Shown here in pieces: positions 31,644 to 40,098 of a stretch of 64,000 nt of DNA. The position numbers and the translations under genes were made by a program. The DNA comes from Cyanobium sp. FGCU6 (lineage in GTDB: Bacteria; Cyanobacteriota; Cyanobacteriia; PCC-6307; Cyanobiaceae), in the NCBI GenBank assembly GCA_024958655.1, contig JANWUR010000003.1:229478-293477 (forward strand), written 5' to 3'. The notes under the pieces are model-generated. The model had not been told where the DNA came from, searched no databases, and saw nothing but the letters and a program-made list of their open reading frames with translations. Position 1 is the stretch's first letter, and every line of letters starts with the position of its first letter.

Positions 31644-32449
31644 ACAACACAGACACGTCATCCCCTCTCGCTGCACCTGTCGGCACGATGAATCACCCCG
31701 CTCTGGTCTCCCGTTCCTGGAACGGCACGCCAATTTCTCGGCGCACCAGCGATGGCTACGTGAATGCGACGGCCATGTGCAAAGCCAATGGCAAGCGGTG
31801 GAAGGACTATCGCGAGTCCGACCGGTGCCAGCTGTATCTGGACGCCCTGGAAAGCGTGGCCGGAATTTCCGTCCACGCCCTCGTTGAATCCCGATCAGGC
31901 GGCGCCGGCGGCGGCGGCACCTGGGTTCATCCGCAGGTGGCGGTGGATCTGGCCCGCTGGATCAGCGCACCGTTCGCGGTCTGGATGGACGGCTGGTTCC
32001 TGGAGAGCGTTCAGCAGGCGCAGCCGACACCTGTGGAGACGACTGCTGCGCCCCGGCTCCGGGAAGCCGAGGTGATCGCCCTGGTGGAACGCAGCATCGG
32101 CCTGTTCGAGCGGCTCGGCGGTCTGGATCAACGCGATCAGCTCCTGTTCAAGGACATCGTGCGCAGCAACGTGCTCACCGCAAGCTCGGGACTGCTACCC
32201 GGCGCCCCGACTGACGAGGAGCTCACGTTGGGGGATGCCTGGCTGGAGGTGTTCCAGCAAGCGCTGCCGCGTAACCAGTTCTGCGCAGCCGGCAAACTCG
32301 TGGCCAGGGCCTACCGCGAGGACTTCGGCCAGGAGCCACCGCTGCGCCAGCAATACGTCGATGGCGCCCCGCGCCAGGTGAAGAGCTACCGCCGGTCCTG
32401 GTTGATCGACACCCTCAAGCGCTTCCGCGCGCAGCTGGCCGGAGGCTGA
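31640..32449 (+). CDS. KilA-N domain DNA-binding protein
   Basis: 269 residues. ISRRTSDGYVNATAMCKANG, KRWKDYRESDRCQLYLDALE and GTWVHPQVAVDLARWISAPF with WMDGWFL are the complete KilA-N pattern (about 25-125). The C-terminal half is helical (LFKDIVRSNVLTASSG, YREDFGQEPPLRQQYVDGAP) and resembles the BRO/Ant partner region. Such proteins regulate lysis or lysogeny choices and antirepression. The stop shares a base with the next start. Confidence 0.9.
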   Translation: MNNTDTSSPLAAPVGTMNHPALVSRSWNGTPISRRTSDGYVNATAMCKANGKRWKDYRESDRCQLYLDALESVAGISVHALVESRSGGAGGGGTWVHPQVAVDLARWISAPFAVWMDGWFLESVQQAQPTPVETTAAPRLREAEVIALVERSIGLFERLGGLDQRDQLLFKDIVRSNVLTASSGLLPGAPTDEELTLGDAWLEVFQQALPRNQFCAAGKLVARAYREDFGQEPPLRQQYVDGAPRQVKSYRRSWLIDTLKRFRAQLAGG

Positions 32450-32685
32450 TGGACACACCGTCAACAGCATCCCGCCAGCGGGTTTGGATCACGACGGCAG
32501 AAGCCTGCGCAACTCTGGGGATGAGCCGCGAAACCCTCCGCCAACTGCGGCTGCGGGGGGTGCTCACCCCGGGCAAGCACTACCGCCGCTGGGGCTGCAC
32601 CCAGGGCCGTGGGCCGCTCCAGTGGCACCTGGAGAACGTGGAGTCCACGATCACGGGGTGGAGCAGGCGGCATCTGCAGCACTGA
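32449..32685 (+). CDS. Excisionase-like helix-turn-helix protein (78 aa)
   Basis: VWITTAEACATLGMSRETLR and QLRLRGVLTPGKHYRRWGCT have the winged MerR-type fold used by excisionases: a recognition helix after GMSRETL, then the R-x-G-x-L-x-P-G-x-H-Y wing. It could serve as directionality factor for the integrase at 34881. It overlaps the KilA-N stop by one base. Confidence 0.65.
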   Translation: MDTPSTASRQRVWITTAEACATLGMSRETLRQLRLRGVLTPGKHYRRWGCTQGRGPLQWHLENVESTITGWSRRHLQH

Positions 32686-32689
32686 AAGC

Positions 32690-32731
32690 CACGAGCCACA
32701 AGTATGGTCATCTCTCTACGTGTGGCTCGTG
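32690..32731. promoter_or_regulatory. 11-bp inverted repeat, VapBC operator or terminator
   Basis: CACGAGCCACA (32690-32700) and TGTGGCTCGTG (32721-32731) are perfect complements 20 bases apart. AGTATGGT between them resembles a -10 box. The block lies just before the AbrB-type antitoxin, so an autoregulatory operator is likely. It could also fold as an RNA hairpin after the excisionase gene, but no T-run follows. Confidence 0.5.
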
Positions 32732-32749
32732 AACGGCCGAAGACGTTCC

Positions 32750-33046
32750 GTGACGCAGTCCAGGCCTCAAGATCGCTCCGCTGACGCCAGCCAGCACTTC
32801 CCGCAGGCGATCCGCCGCTGGGGGAACAGCCTGGCGGTCAGGCTCCCGGCCGATTGCCTGCGTCAGGCGGGACTGCAGGAAGGCGATCAGATCGACATCG
32901 TTGTCGGACCTGATGGCCGCCTGAGCCTGGAGCCTCTGCGCAAGCTGGATCGCTCTGCCCTGGCCACGGATCTGCGCCAGCTGCAGGCCACCCTGCCTCT
33001 CACCCCTTCGGTGATCGAGGAATGCCGCGGCGCTGAACGCTGGTGA
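32750..33046 (+). CDS. Antitoxin, VapB/AbrB-MazE fold
   Basis: 98 residues from GTG 32750 (GTG 32729 is also in frame but lies inside the inverted repeat). QAIRRWGNSLAVRLPADCLR and QEGDQIDIVVGPDGRLSLEP form the swapped-hairpin AbrB domain. The C-terminal tail (LRQLQATLPLTPSVIEECRG) would bind the toxin. The PIN gene starts 13 bases downstream. Confidence 0.75.
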   Translation: MTQSRPQDRSADASQHFPQAIRRWGNSLAVRLPADCLRQAGLQEGDQIDIVVGPDGRLSLEPLRKLDRSALATDLRQLQATLPLTPSVIEECRGAERW

Positions 33047-33059
33047 CGCTGACCCGTCG

Positions 33060-33338
33060 ATGATCTATCTCTACACCAGCGTGGTGGTGGCTCTGCTGAC
33101 CCCGGAAGAACGCAGTGCCCAAGCGCTCGACTGGTTTGCTCAATCTCGCGAACCCCTGATCAGCAGCGACTGGCTGATCATCGGGTCTCATAGCGCCCTG
33201 GCCTTCAAACTAGGGAGCTATGAGATTAAGCTACAGGCGGTCCAAGCGTCCTTTAGAGATCTCGAGCAGTGGCTCCCAGACGGCATTGAGAAGGCCTCCC
33301 TCGCCTACAATGGTCTTAGCCTGCTGTCGAGCTGCTGA
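33060..33338 (+). pseudogene. Decayed VapC (PIN-domain) toxin
   Basis: MIYLYTSVVVALLTPEERSA is a PIN N-terminus in which the first catalytic aspartate (MIYLDTS in the family) is replaced by tyrosine. PLISSDWLIIGSHSALAFKL keeps the middle pattern, but the conserved acidic residue before SALA is also missing. The protein ends after 92 residues, while VapC proteins usually have about 130, so the last catalytic aspartates are lost. It is very unlikely to cut RNA. The antitoxin upstream looks intact. Confidence 0.75.
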
Positions 33339-33515
33339 AAAATATAGTACTACGCCTGGGTGTGATGACGCCTTCTGTTAGGAGTGATGGGATGCCAATA
33401 ATTGATCCCATAGCCAGCGCCAAGCATCTTGACATGGTTGCCAACAAACGCATTCCATGAATAAGGCAGAGCATGTACTTGTCCGTTCCACTCAAAAGAT
33501 GTTGTGTGGCGAGAG
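33339..33515. other. Intergenic, with a hairpin
   Basis: ATGGGAT (33387-33393) pairs with ATCCCAT (33405-33411) over an 11-base loop. It lies between two convergent genes and may help terminate transcription, though no T-run follows. No gene is seen. Confidence 0.35.
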
Positions 33516-34535
33516 CTACTCCCGTTTAAGTACCCAGATTATGCCCTTGAATATAGATTCGCATTTCTCAATCGCGCTTTTTGCTGATGTAAAAGAATTT
33601 GACAGTGATCGATGCCATCCTTTCTCTGTGTCTCTCATGCACATGAAGTAGTAGGAGGTTCCATGTGTTGGTGTTTTGCTTGCACATCTCCACTCATAAC
33701 TTAATATAAGAAACTGTGTTTCTCTCAAGCCCGTTGCGTCTATTGGCATGGATTTTCTTCTGGGTATAAATCCTCGTCGGATGACATATGCACATTTATC
33801 CTGCTTATCATCTTGCTGATTGCTACTGTCAAGGAAAGATTCAATCTCGACGTACTCTTTAACATAGCCTTCTTCAGGATTTAGATCTGACTTGGTTGGA
33901 ACTGGCTCAGCCTTGAAATCTTCATGTAGAGAATGGCCGCGGCCAAGGTAAGAATATATTGGCACGAATATTACAACAATATATAGGATCGACATAATTA
34001 TTGCCTTGGCCGTGGCCAAGAGTAATCTAACACCTCCAAGAATTATGCTTAAGATGGATAAGGCTATTTCTCTTCTTTTTATTTTGTGGTTATTCTGTTG
34101 TCCTGAATGAGTTAGAATCCTGTCAGACAGGTGCAAGATGTATTTTTCAAACAAGGAATTGAGCTCAGACTGTCTTATGAAGACTTCGTCTGCACGCTTA
34201 GCACACGTAGACCAATATGGGTTAATCTCGCAGGTATAAGATATAAGCATAAGCTGAAATAACTTGAAGGTATTTATGACTGCCCTCCAAACCCGTCGAA
34301 ATATCCATTTAATCGAAACAACCAGCTCTAAAAGGATGGCGCCAATTAGAAGCCACGCGCTTCTAATGCCTCTAATTATGATTGCTCCTTCAAGTCGTAT
34401 GGCTTCGCCAAGACTGAAGGACAGCGCTCGGATATTCCGCTGTAAATCGGAAAATAGTTTCTTTGGTGAATTGCTTGATACATAATCGATAAGAGATCTT
34501 AGCCGGGTCCCGTTAGTCTTTTTGTTTTTTTTCAT
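33516..34535 (-). CDS. A+T-rich membrane protein of unknown function
   Basis: 339 residues. A basic start (MKKNKKTNGTRLRSLIDY) is followed by membrane segments at about 50-95 (IIIRGIRSAWLLIGAILLEL, VVSIKWIF) and 155-200 (IALSILSIILGGVRLLLATA, KAIIMSILYIVVIFVPIYSY). The C-terminal soluble domain (CAYVIRRGFIPRRKSMPI, FLILSYEWRCASKTPTHGTS) has alternating strands. Codons are strongly A+T-rich, unlike both phage and host genes, so it was acquired separately. It lies alone between the early arm and the integrase, the usual place for lysogenic-conversion or exclusion genes. No family is recognised. Confidence 0.7.
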   Translation of the reverse strand: MKKNKKTNGTRLRSLIDYVSSNSPKKLFSDLQRNIRALSFSLGEAIRLEGAIIIRGIRSAWLLIGAILLELVVSIKWIFRRVWRAVINTFKLFQLMLISYTCEINPYWSTCAKRADEVFIRQSELNSLFEKYILHLSDRILTHSGQQNNHKIKRREIALSILSIILGGVRLLLATAKAIIMSILYIVVIFVPIYSYLGRGHSLHEDFKAEPVPTKSDLNPEEGYVKEYVEIESFLDSSNQQDDKQDKCAYVIRRGFIPRRKSMPIDATGLRETQFLILSYEWRCASKTPTHGTSYYFMCMRDTEKGWHRSLSNSFTSAKSAIEKCESIFKGIIWVLKRE

Positions 34536-34880
34536 GCATTATCGCAGCAAGCTGTCCGCTAAAGTGTAGTTGGGCTTGAGATGTGATCGGTAGAGTTTGA
34601 TCAGCACATGGTGACGCTCCTTAGCCGTTGCACCCAGTGGGCGGCTTCGATGGTCGTTTGTAGAAAGCCGACAGGGCCCTGGGCCCATGTCCGGCACTGA
34701 AGTGAGACATCAGCACACTGCAGAGCTATGAAAGCAACGCCGCTCCCAGCTGGGCGCACCACACAGCACGCTGCCGATCAAACAGATGTTTTGCGACTGC
34801 TCCTGATAGCGCGGCTGGATCTAGACAAGAGGTTCCGCAGTATAGGCCCCGTCCGCCTCTCCGTATCGCACCGCTAAGCT
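34536..34880. other. Non-coding gap between cargo gene and integrase
   Basis: About 345 bases. No convincing frame, repeat or RNA gene is seen on either strand. Composition is mixed, returning to G+C-rich towards the integrase stop. It may be a remnant of earlier insertions. Confidence 0.4.
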
Positions 34881-36176
34881 CTAAGAGTGAAGCACCTCTC
34901 CTAGTCGTTGCTCCGCCTTGGCGAAGGCGTCATCGACCACGTCATCCCCGCACCAGCGGCTGTAGGCCGCCAGGTGGGTCTGCACGCTGTGGCCCATCGC
35001 CGCGGCCACCACCTTGGGCGGCAGGTCGCAGATCACGTGGGCCCGGTGGGCGTAGCCGTGGCGGCAGGAGTAGGGCACCAGCTTCTCGCCCTTGGCCTCG
35101 TACTCACGCCGTAGCTCCTTCCAGAGCGGTCGATTCATCAGGTAATGACCCACGTAGCCCCCACCCAGACCAGGCTGCATCGGCGGCAGCTCCTGAGTTG
35201 GGAAGCGTTCCTCGAGGCGCCAGCCGTCTGCCCAGTCATCACAGGGCAGTGGCCGCAACACCCTTGGCCGGGTCTTGCCGCGGGAGGCGACCTTCTCATA
35301 CATGCACCAGAGCCGACCCTGGCGGATCTGCAGATGTTGTAGCTCCTCCGGGCGCAGTCCGTAGGCAGCCATCAGCTGAAAGGCAAAGCGCCAGCGGGCA
35401 TCCGGGATGGCCCGCACCAACGCAAGGATGTGCTCCACCTCCAAGGGCGTCGTGATCGCTTTCGCCGCACGCGATCGCCCCACGAACACCGACAGATCCT
35501 GAGGCGGCTTCCAGTCCTCGCCCAGCCGCCGCTCCGCCACGGCCCAACGAAGCAGGGCGGCGGTCGATTGAATCTGGATCTGGCGGGTGCGTCCGCCCGG
35601 CTTGTCCGCCCAGATCCGGGCCAAGGTCTCCAGCAGCTGCTTGGCGTTCTGCGGTGGAGCCGCCACAGCCACGGAACCGAGCACGTGGTTCATGTGGTGC
35701 CTGTAGACCCGATGCCAGGTCGATGGCTTGATCTCGCCACTGATCAACTTGTGCTCCCGGAATGCAGCGATCAGCTCTTCCCAGTCCCCCGGGGCAAGCA
35801 CCGCCGCCATTCCCCTGTGCCTTGGCCTGCCGGGGTGGCCTGTCTGCGGACTGCGGCCTGCAGCGGCCTCCCCCTTTGCTCCCCTCGATCCATCGGCACG
35901 GGTCATACGTGCAACACACGCATCGGGCTCGATGCCCTGCTGAAACTGCTCATAGACCTGAACCACCGCATCGCGGATGTGGTCGATCTGGTCGCACTCC
36001 CACGGAATGGGAAGAAGCACCTGCCGGCGCCTGCCCCGTCCAGCCCCAGCAGCGATGTTCAGGCGCGCATGACCACGGTGATTGAGCACCGTCCAGCCAC
36101 GACGGCAGCCCTTCTGAGACAGGGCGTGAGACACCACCGCCCTGATCGTGTCCTCCCAGTCACGGGCCGCCGGCAT
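34881..36176 (-). CDS. Tyrosine recombinase (phage integrase)
   Basis: 431 residues. The N-terminal arm- and core-binding regions run to about 215. The catalytic domain has LMAAYGLRPEELQHLQI (first arginine), SCRHGYAHRAHV (the H-x-x-R box), and GHSVQTHLAAYSRW (late histidine and tyrosine nucleophile). A lysine-containing hairpin (YEKVASRGKTR) is also in place, so it looks active. The gene ends the element next to tRNA-Gly, whose 3' end faces it, as usual for integrases that use tRNA genes. It catalyses integration and excision. Confidence 0.9.
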   Translation of the reverse strand: MPAARDWEDTIRAVVSHALSQKGCRRGWTVLNHRGHARLNIAAGAGRGRRRQVLLPIPWECDQIDHIRDAVVQVYEQFQQGIEPDACVARMTRADGSRGAKGEAAAGRSPQTGHPGRPRHRGMAAVLAPGDWEELIAAFREHKLISGEIKPSTWHRVYRHHMNHVLGSVAVAAPPQNAKQLLETLARIWADKPGGRTRQIQIQSTAALLRWAVAERRLGEDWKPPQDLSVFVGRSRAAKAITTPLEVEHILALVRAIPDARWRFAFQLMAAYGLRPEELQHLQIRQGRLWCMYEKVASRGKTRPRVLRPLPCDDWADGWRLEERFPTQELPPMQPGLGGGYVGHYLMNRPLWKELRREYEAKGEKLVPYSCRHGYAHRAHVICDLPPKVVAAAMGHSVQTHLAAYSRWCGDDVVDDAFAKAEQRLGEVLHS

Positions 36177-36304
36177 GTGAGACGTTTGGTGAGATGTTTC
36201 GTCTCACAGCCTGGCACGGGCAATCAGGCGCTGGCAGAGACTGGAAGCCCTAACGCCAGTCGCAACAAGGGCTTTGAGCCGAAAACCCTTATTGAGAAAA
36301 GGAA

Positions 36305-36374
<70 letters not shown>

Positions 36375-36384
36375 AGCAGTACAC

Positions 36385-37896
36385 ATGTACCAACTGGCGA
36401 GCCTGCGCGAAGTCGAACAGGCACAGCTGCAGCATTATGGCTTCCGCCGGGACTGCCAGGGCTTGACCACCCACCCCACCACCCTTCCCTCCAACGGCAC
36501 CGGGCCGCAGGCCGACGGGGATGGCTCCCTCGATCCGGCCTTTCAGTCAGCCGGACGCCAGCGCCGGCTGCTGGTGGGCTACGGACTGGGGGATGCCGGC
36601 ACGGGCATGGCGGCCTCGCTGATCGGCTTCTACCTCTTCCTCTTCTACACCTCGGCCGCCGGCCTGCCGGCCTGGATGGCGGGCCTGGTGCTGATGCTGG
36701 CCCGCCTCTGGGACGCGATCAACGATCCCCTGGTGGGCTGGCTCAGCGACAAGACCCGCAGCCCCTGGGGGCCGCGCCTGCCCTGGATCCTCTGGAGCGC
36801 CCTGCCCCTTGGCGTGGCGATGGCCCTGATGTGGTGGCTGCCACCGGGCAGCACCTGGGTGAAGTTCGCCGTGTTCCTGGCGATCTCGGTGGTGGCCAAC
36901 AGCCTCTACACCTGCGTCAATCTCCCCTACTCCGCCCTGGCGGCCGAGCTCACCACCGACGTGTCGATGCGCACCCGGCTGAACACGGCCCGCTTCACCG
37001 GCTCGATCGTGGCGGGCCTGATCGGCATCGTGCTCGGGGGGCTGCTGCTGCGCGACCACAGCGATGCCGGCAGCTACCTCAAGGTGGGCCTGCTCTCCGG
37101 GGCGATCATCACCACCTCCACCCTGCTCTGCGCCTGGGGGATCGCCCCCACCGCCCGCCACTGCCAGCAGCCGGTGGCGAGCACGGGCACCACCCGGCGC
37201 CTGCTCGGGCGCGTGGCCGGCAACGGCCGCTTCCTGATGGTGCTGGGGCTCTACCTGCTGCTCTGGTGCGCCCTGCAGATCATGCAGACGGCCGCCCTGA
37301 TCTACCTGCCGGTGGTGATGCGCGTGCCCGAAGGCTGGAGCAACTGGATCCTGCTGCCCTTCCAGATCAGCACGCTGGTGGGGCTGCAGATCTGGAACCG
37401 GGTCTCTCACCTGCGGGGCCGGGTGCGGGCGCTCCACTGGGGCACCTGGCTGTGGATCGGCGCCTGTCTGATGGCCATGCTGCTGCCGCCCCTGGATGCC
37501 GCCCTGGCCCCCTTCGGTTCCTTCACCAACGGCCTGCGCCTCGGCCTGCTGGTGCTGGCGATCCTGATCGTGGGGCTGGGGGCCTCCACCGCCTATCTGA
37601 TCCCCTGGTCGCTGCTGCCCGATGCCATCGACGCCGATCCGGAGAAGCCGGCCGGTCAGTACAGCGCCTGGATGGTGTTCACCCAGAAGATCTGCATCAG
37701 CTTCGCTCTGTTCTTCTTCGGCAACCTGATGAGCTTCAGCGGGTACCAGGCCGCCCGCGGCATCGATCAGCCTGAATCGGCCCTGCTGGCGATCCGCCTG
37801 TGCATGGGGCTGATCCCCGCTGTGCTGGTGGTGCTGGGCTTGATCGTGATCCGCCGCTGGCCGGAGCGCAGGCTCCCGCCCCCTGCGCCGGTGTGA
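36385..37896 (+). CDS. GPH-family sugar:cation symporter (MFS)
   Basis: 503 residues with about 12 membrane helices. ARLWDAINDPLVGWLSDKTR is the signature of glycoside-pentoside-hexuronide symporters, followed by PWGPRLPWILWSALPLGVAM and the VNLPYSALAAELTTD loop. IPWSLLPDAIDADPEKPAGQ is the second-half equivalent. The substrate cannot be read from sequence. The first 55 residues are not part of the fold, and the ATG at 36385 is only ten bases from the tRNA, so a later start (for example TTG near 36463) is possible. Confidence 0.85.
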   Translation: MYQLASLREVEQAQLQHYGFRRDCQGLTTHPTTLPSNGTGPQADGDGSLDPAFQSAGRQRRLLVGYGLGDAGTGMAASLIGFYLFLFYTSAAGLPAWMAGLVLMLARLWDAINDPLVGWLSDKTRSPWGPRLPWILWSALPLGVAMALMWWLPPGSTWVKFAVFLAISVVANSLYTCVNLPYSALAAELTTDVSMRTRLNTARFTGSIVAGLIGIVLGGLLLRDHSDAGSYLKVGLLSGAIITTSTLLCAWGIAPTARHCQQPVASTGTTRRLLGRVAGNGRFLMVLGLYLLLWCALQIMQTAALIYLPVVMRVPEGWSNWILLPFQISTLVGLQIWNRVSHLRGRVRALHWGTWLWIGACLMAMLLPPLDAALAPFGSFTNGLRLGLLVLAILIVGLGASTAYLIPWSLLPDAIDADPEKPAGQYSAWMVFTQKICISFALFFFGNLMSFSGYQAARGIDQPESALLAIRLCMGLIPAVLVVLGLIVIRRWPERRLPPPAPV

Positions 37897-37909
37897 GGAG
37901 GCCCCTGCG

Positions 37910-38662
37910 ATGAAGCTGCAAGCCCCCCGCTGGCTCAGGCGCCTCGGCAGCAGCCTGATGATCGGCGGGCAGTCGGTGAGCGCCATCGCCCGGGGCCGGA
38001 TCAGCCCCAACGATCTGATGCAGGAACTGCTCGAGGCCGGACCCGGCAGCTTCCTGATCGTGCTGATCACCGGCCTGGCCGCCGGCACGGTGTTCAACAT
38101 CCAGGTGGCGGCGGAGCTCTCGCGCCAGGGCGCGAACGCCGCCGTGGGCGGCCTGCTGGCCCTCGGGCTCTCGCGCGAGATCGCCCCCCTGCTCACCGCC
38201 ACCCTGCTCACCGGCAAGGTGGCCACGGCCTATGCCGCCCAGCTGGGCAGCATGAAGGTCACCGAGCAGATCGATGCGATCACGATGCTGCGCACCGACC
38301 CGGTGGAATACCTGGTGGTGCCGCGGGTGCTGGCGATGGTGGTGATGGCTCCGGTGCAGTGCCTGCTGTTCTTCTGGGTCGCCCTCTGGTCGGGGCAGAC
38401 CAGCAGCACCCTGCTCTACGGGATTCCGCCGGCGGTGTTCTGGAACTCGGTGCGCACCTGGATGGAACCCGACGACCTGCCCTCGATGCTGATCAAGGCG
38501 CTGGTGTTCGGGCTGCAGATCGCCGTGCTGGCCTGCGGCTGGGGCCTCACCACCCGGGGCGGCCCCAAGGAGGTGGGCACCAGCACCACCGGCGCCGTGG
38601 TCATGATTCTGGTCACCGTCGCCCTGGTGGACGTGGTGCTCACCCAGATCCTGTTCGGTTGA
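37910..38662 (+). CDS. mlaE: MlaE-family lipid ABC transporter permease
   Basis: 250 residues with about five helices. GPGSFLIVLITGLAAGTVFN, ALGLSREIAPLLTATLLTGK, GSMKVTEQIDAITMLRTDPV and YLVVPRVLAMVV are the MlaE/YrbE hallmarks. It forms the membrane part of the lipid-moving Mla-type transporter; the ATPase and MCE partners are not in the window. Start is ATG 37910. Its stop shares one base with the next start. Confidence 0.92.
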   Translation: MKLQAPRWLRRLGSSLMIGGQSVSAIARGRISPNDLMQELLEAGPGSFLIVLITGLAAGTVFNIQVAAELSRQGANAAVGGLLALGLSREIAPLLTATLLTGKVATAYAAQLGSMKVTEQIDAITMLRTDPVEYLVVPRVLAMVVMAPVQCLLFFWVALWSGQTSSTLLYGIPPAVFWNSVRTWMEPDDLPSMLIKALVFGLQIAVLACGWGLTTRGGPKEVGTSTTGAVVMILVTVALVDVVLTQILFG

Positions 38663-39114
38663 TGTCCCTCCCTGAACCCCTTCCCTCCCCCGCTGCCGAC
38701 ACCAGCCCCGCTGAAGCCCCGGGGGTGGTGACCCTCGACCCGCGCTACGGCGTGCCCCTGGGCGTGACGCTGCTGGGCCCCCTGCTGATCCCCCTGCAGG
38801 GGGTTTGGGGGGGCAGCCGCTGGCTGATCCTGGCCCTGGTGCTGTTCGGCGGCTTCCTGCTGCTGCAGACGGCCCTGCTGCGGCTGCGCTTCGAGGCCGA
38901 GGCCCTGGTGGTGCTGCGCTCCAACCAGGAGATCCGCCGCTTCCCCTACGCCGAATGGATCGGCTGGCGCCTGTTCTGGCCGTCGCTGCCGGTGCTGTTC
39001 TATTTCCGGGAGCAGCGCACCCCCCACCTGCTGCCGATGCTCTTCGACGCCGCCGAGCTCAAGCGTCAGCTCGAGCAGCGCATCCCCTCCCAGGCCCCCG
39101 CCGCGCCGCAATGA
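38662..39114 (+). CDS. DUF3119 family protein
   Basis: 150 residues. VVTLDPRYGVPLGVTLLGPL with a second hydrophobic segment (WLILALVLFGGFLLLQTALL) and then IRRFPYAEWIGWRLFWPSLP, VLFYFREQRTPHLLPMLFDA match this cyanobacterial and plastid family of small membrane proteins. Its place between an MlaE-type permease and DUF3086 is conserved in cyanobacteria as I recall. Function unknown, perhaps tied to membrane lipids. Confidence 0.75.
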   Translation: MSLPEPLPSPAADTSPAEAPGVVTLDPRYGVPLGVTLLGPLLIPLQGVWGGSRWLILALVLFGGFLLLQTALLRLRFEAEALVVLRSNQEIRRFPYAEWIGWRLFWPSLPVLFYFREQRTPHLLPMLFDAAELKRQLEQRIPSQAPAAPQ

Positions 39115-40097
39115 CCGAGACCCCTCCCCCCCTCGACGCCACCACCGACGATGCCGTCGACCAGGCCGTCGACGCGCCTGCCGATGTTCCTCAACCCCCT
39201 GAGGCGCCGTCCTCCAACTCCGCCGCCGGGTCCGCCCCCCAGCAGGAGCTGCTGAACCTGGCCCTGACGGAGCTCAGGAGCCGGCGCGAGCAGCTGCGCC
39301 AGGAGATCGTCGAGCTGGAGCAGCGGCGGGCCCAGCTGGAAGGGGAGCTCACCGCCGGCTTCGCCGGCCAGTCGGACGCCATTGCCCGCCGGGTGCGCGG
39401 CTTCCAGGAGTACCTGGTGGGCGCGCTGCAGGATCTGGCCGCCTCGGCCGAGCAGATGGAGCTGGTGGCGCAGCCGGTGGTGGTGCAGCCCTCGCCGCTC
39501 GATCGCACCGCCGCCGGCGAGAGTGCCGCTGCGGCGGCGCCGCCCGCCGCAGCGGGCCTGTTCAGCGCCGATGAAGAGCTGATCCGCGCCCGTCTGAAGC
39601 GCTTCCAGGGCCAGCCCGACTTCCAGGCCGACCCCTGGCAGCTGCGCCGCACCCTGGAGGCCGCCGGGGCGGCCCTGCTCGACGACTGGTTCCTGGGGCA
39701 GGGCGGACGGGGCGCCCAACCCAGCGGCGGCAGCCGCTCCCGCAACGCGCTGGTGACAGCGGCGGCGATCGCGATCCTGGGTGAGCTCTACGGCGAGAGT
39801 TTCCAGACCCTCGTGCTGGCGGGCGAACCGGAGCGGCTGGGCGAGTGGCGCCGCGGCCTGCAGGACTGCCTCGGCCTCAGCCGCGACGACTTCGGCCCCA
39901 GCAGCGGCATCGTGCTGTTCGAGCGGCCCGATGCCCTGATCGAACGGGCCGACCGGCTCGAGGAGCGGGGAGAGCTCCCCTTCATCGTGGTCGATGCCGC
40001 TGAGCGGGCGATCGATATCCCCGTACTCCAGTTCCCCCTCTGGCTGGCCTTCGCGGCGGGCCCCGACGAACTCGCCCTCGACGACGACCTCCTCTGA
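39111..40097 (+). CDS. DUF3086 family protein
   Basis: 328 residues. A P- and A-rich start is followed by a coiled coil (LTELRSRREQLRQEIVELEQ, about 45-80), a helix FQEYLVGALQDLAASAEQME, and a C-terminal domain with LVTAAAIAILGELYGESFQT, CLGLSRDDFGPSSGIVLFER and VVDAAERAIDIPVLQFPLWL. The pattern and gene order fit DUF3086 of cyanobacteria. ATG 39111 overlaps the upstream stop (ATGA). Role unknown. Confidence 0.75.
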   Translation: MTETPPPLDATTDDAVDQAVDAPADVPQPPEAPSSNSAAGSAPQQELLNLALTELRSRREQLRQEIVELEQRRAQLEGELTAGFAGQSDAIARRVRGFQEYLVGALQDLAASAEQMELVAQPVVVQPSPLDRTAAGESAAAAAPPAAAGLFSADEELIRARLKRFQGQPDFQADPWQLRRTLEAAGAALLDDWFLGQGGRGAQPSGGSRSRNALVTAAAIAILGELYGESFQTLVLAGEPERLGEWRRGLQDCLGLSRDDFGPSSGIVLFERPDALIERADRLEERGELPFIVVDAAERAIDIPVLQFPLWLAFAAGPDELALDDDLL

Positions 40098-40098
40098 C

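Noticed and set aside
34536..34880. Possible insertion-sequence remnant between the membrane protein and the integrase
   Set aside because: No terminal repeats or transposase motif could be read in any frame.
36545..38226. Long minus-strand frame opposite the GPH transporter
   Set aside because: A G+C-rich shadow of the real gene; its translation is histidine-, glutamine- and proline-rich without any domain.
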